Below, in pieces: positions 62,933 through 64,000 of a stretch of 64,000 bases of DNA (its first letter is position 1; the number at the start of each line of letters is the position of its first letter). The stretch is from Sanguibacter antarcticus (GTDB lineage Bacteria > Actinomycetota > Actinomycetes > Actinomycetales > Cellulomonadaceae), in NCBI RefSeq assembly GCF_002564005.1, contig NZ_PDJG01000001.1, forward strand, positions 372,001 through 436,000, in the 5' to 3' direction. The translations under genes and the position numbers were made by a program. Below the pieces are notes generated by a model. That model saw only the letters and a list, made by a program, of their open reading frames with translations. It searched no databases and was not told where the DNA came from.

Positions 62933-63751
62933 TCAGGTGGTGGGGTCGGGGATGGAGTAAGGGAGCCGCTGGACCGTCTCGGCCTGCTCTGCGGCGAGCT
63001 CCTGGGCACGACGGGCGACACGCCACTCCCGGTCACGACGCTCGTGCAGGACCGCCATGAGGAACGCCTCGGGGTGAGTTCCCGCAGGCGGGGGCGGCGC
63101 GACGAAGCGCTCGACCTGCGCCGCGAGCTCGTTGCCGACCCGCACCCGAGACGTGGGGTGCAGGTTCTGCGTCCGGGCGAGGAACTGGCGGCACGCGAGG
63201 GCGAGACCGTCCGGGAGCCGTCGCATGTCGGAGCTCGCGGCCCAGGGGGCGAGACCCTGCGGCATGACGACGGTCGCGACGTTGACGCGCCCACCACGGA
63301 TCCGGATGGCGTAGGTCCCGGCGAGCATGTCTCCGATGCGCTTGCCGCGGGTGTTCGTGAGCGAGGCGATGAGGGCGACAGAGCCGAGGGTGAACCACAG
63401 CTCTCCGACACCGACGAGCGCACGGACGAACGCGTGCCGCAGCCGCACCGGGCCGCCGTCGTCCCGGACCACCCGGATGCCGGCCGCGAGCTTGCCGAGG
63501 GACCTCCCGCGAGAGAGCGTCTCGACGGTGGTCGGCACGACGACCATCACGAGGACGATCGTCACGATGCGCACAGCGGGCGTGAACGCGCCGTCAGCGA
63601 TCTCCAGGGCCCCGGTCGTGGCCCAGAGCAGCCCGAGGAGGACCACCACCTGGACGGCGATGTCGAGCGCGGAAGCGAGCATGCGGGTCGCGAAGGAAGC
63701 AGGCCGGGCGTCGAGCACCACACCTTCGCCGATGACGATGCCGTCGTCCAC
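62933..63751 (-). CDS. RDD family membrane protein, 272 aa
   Basis: Contains two to four TM helices and the RDD motif region: RMLASALDIAVQVVVLLGLLW, SRGRSLGKLAAGIRVVRDDG and RGKRIGDMLAGTYAIR. The C-terminal ~100 residues are soluble and extend beyond the usual RDD domain. GTG 63751 has a GAAGGAG site. It is divergent from the SpoIIM-family gene; in many actinobacteria RDD, SpoIIM, DUF58 and MoxR genes cluster, and function as a membrane stress or sporulation-like module is only a guess. Confidence 0.9.
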   Translation of the reverse strand: MDDGIVIGEGVVLDARPASFATRMLASALDIAVQVVVLLGLLWATTGALEIADGAFTPAVRIVTIVLVMVVVPTTVETLSRGRSLGKLAAGIRVVRDDGGPVRLRHAFVRALVGVGELWFTLGSVALIASLTNTRGKRIGDMLAGTYAIRIRGGRVNVATVVMPQGLAPWAASSDMRRLPDGLALACRQFLARTQNLHPTSRVRVGNELAAQVERFVAPPPPAGTHPEAFLMAVLHERRDREWRVARRAQELAAEQAETVQRLPYSIPDPTT

Positions 63752-63813
63752 CGTCGGTCTCCTTCTCGCGTGGCCACTGCGGGTCGGTGGCGTTCTATGG
63801 CAGGGTATCGGTC

Positions 63814-64000
63814 GTGGACCTCGACGCCTTCTCCGACGTGCACTCTGGGGAGTGGTCGCGTCTCGATGCCCTGAGCCGGCGACGCAGGCTCACCGGCGCG
63901 GAGGCCGACGAGCTGGTCCGCCTCTACCAGACGGTCGCGACGCACCTGTCGATGATCCGGTCGAGCGCACCCGACCCCGTGCTCGTCTCACGGCTGTCCG
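63814..64000 (+). CDS. SpoIIM-family (stage II sporulation protein M) membrane protein, 5' part
   Basis: The start and first 62 residues are in the window; the gene runs off the end. VDLDAFSDVHSGEWSRLDAL and ELVRLYQTVATHLSMIRSS match the N-terminus of the SpoIIM-like family found beside RDD genes in actinobacteria. It starts at GTG 63814, about 60 bp from the divergent RDD start. The name comes from Bacillus; no sporulation role is implied. Confidence 0.8.
   Translation, partial: MDLDAFSDVHSGEWSRLDALSRRRRLTGAEADELVRLYQTVATHLSMIRSSAPDPVLVSRLS

Overview
The window is very GC-rich, with codons strongly G/C-biased at the third position and frequent GTG starts. It carries a WhiB regulator, DUF3499, TIGR03089, DUF5719 and a WbbL-type rhamnosyltransferase, so the host is an actinomycete. 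The gene mix suggests Micrococcales, perhaps Cellulomonas- or Sanguibacter-like; this is an inference without a database search. There is no transposase, integrase, phage gene, tRNA, rRNA or CRISPR array that I can see.

From 1 to about 43.7 kb lies a large cell-surface glycan locus. It contains all four dTDP-L-rhamnose genes (rmlB at 6.2-7.2 kb; rmlC, rmlD and rmlA at 38.8-41.3 kb) and two nucleotide-sugar dehydrogenases (2.8 kb and ugd at 42.4 kb). It has about a dozen glycosyltransferases, some of them fused or double-domain, and an ABC exporter (wzm/wzt, 14.3-16.4 kb) whose ATPase has an extra C-terminal domain. Decoration enzymes include an acyltransferase 3/SGNH protein, a polysaccharide pyruvyl transferase, a methyltransferase with a long helical tail, and a nitroreductase-like protein. 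Several genes look like parts of lipid-linked-sugar side-chain modules: two polyprenyl-phosphate GT2 enzymes, a DUF2304 protein, a YfhO-type protein, and two DUF2142-like polytopic proteins. A probable Wzx-like flippase is fused to a GT2 domain. In the middle (25.7-31.7 kb) sits a divergent pair of secreted, probably peptidoglycan-acting proteins that share the same ~100-residue cysteine-containing repeat.

From 43.7 to 53.5 kb comes a conserved actinobacterial block: TIGR03089, whiB, a very large GT2/membrane protein, DUF5719, a metallopeptidase-family protein, DUF3499, a zinc-ribbon protein, manB and a Trm112-like protein. It resembles the mycobacterial wbbL-whiB2-manB neighbourhood. From 53.5 to 64 kb the genes are mainly housekeeping: a cation diffusion facilitator, a glycine-betaine ABC transporter, adenosylhomocysteinase, a NarL-type two-component pair, a luciferase-like oxidoreductase, an RDD protein and the start of a SpoIIM-family gene.

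Read together, the locus should make a rhamnose-containing wall polymer. WbbL probably adds the first rhamnose to a polyprenyl-PP-GlcNAc primer. Cytoplasmic GTs extend the chain, Wzm/Wzt exports it, and membrane enzymes add side groups outside. Many genes are coupled by 4-bp ATGA/GTGA overlaps, convergent pairs are separated by perfect hairpins, and at least eight genes have a -10-like hexamer only 6-9 nt before the start codon, suggesting leaderless transcripts.
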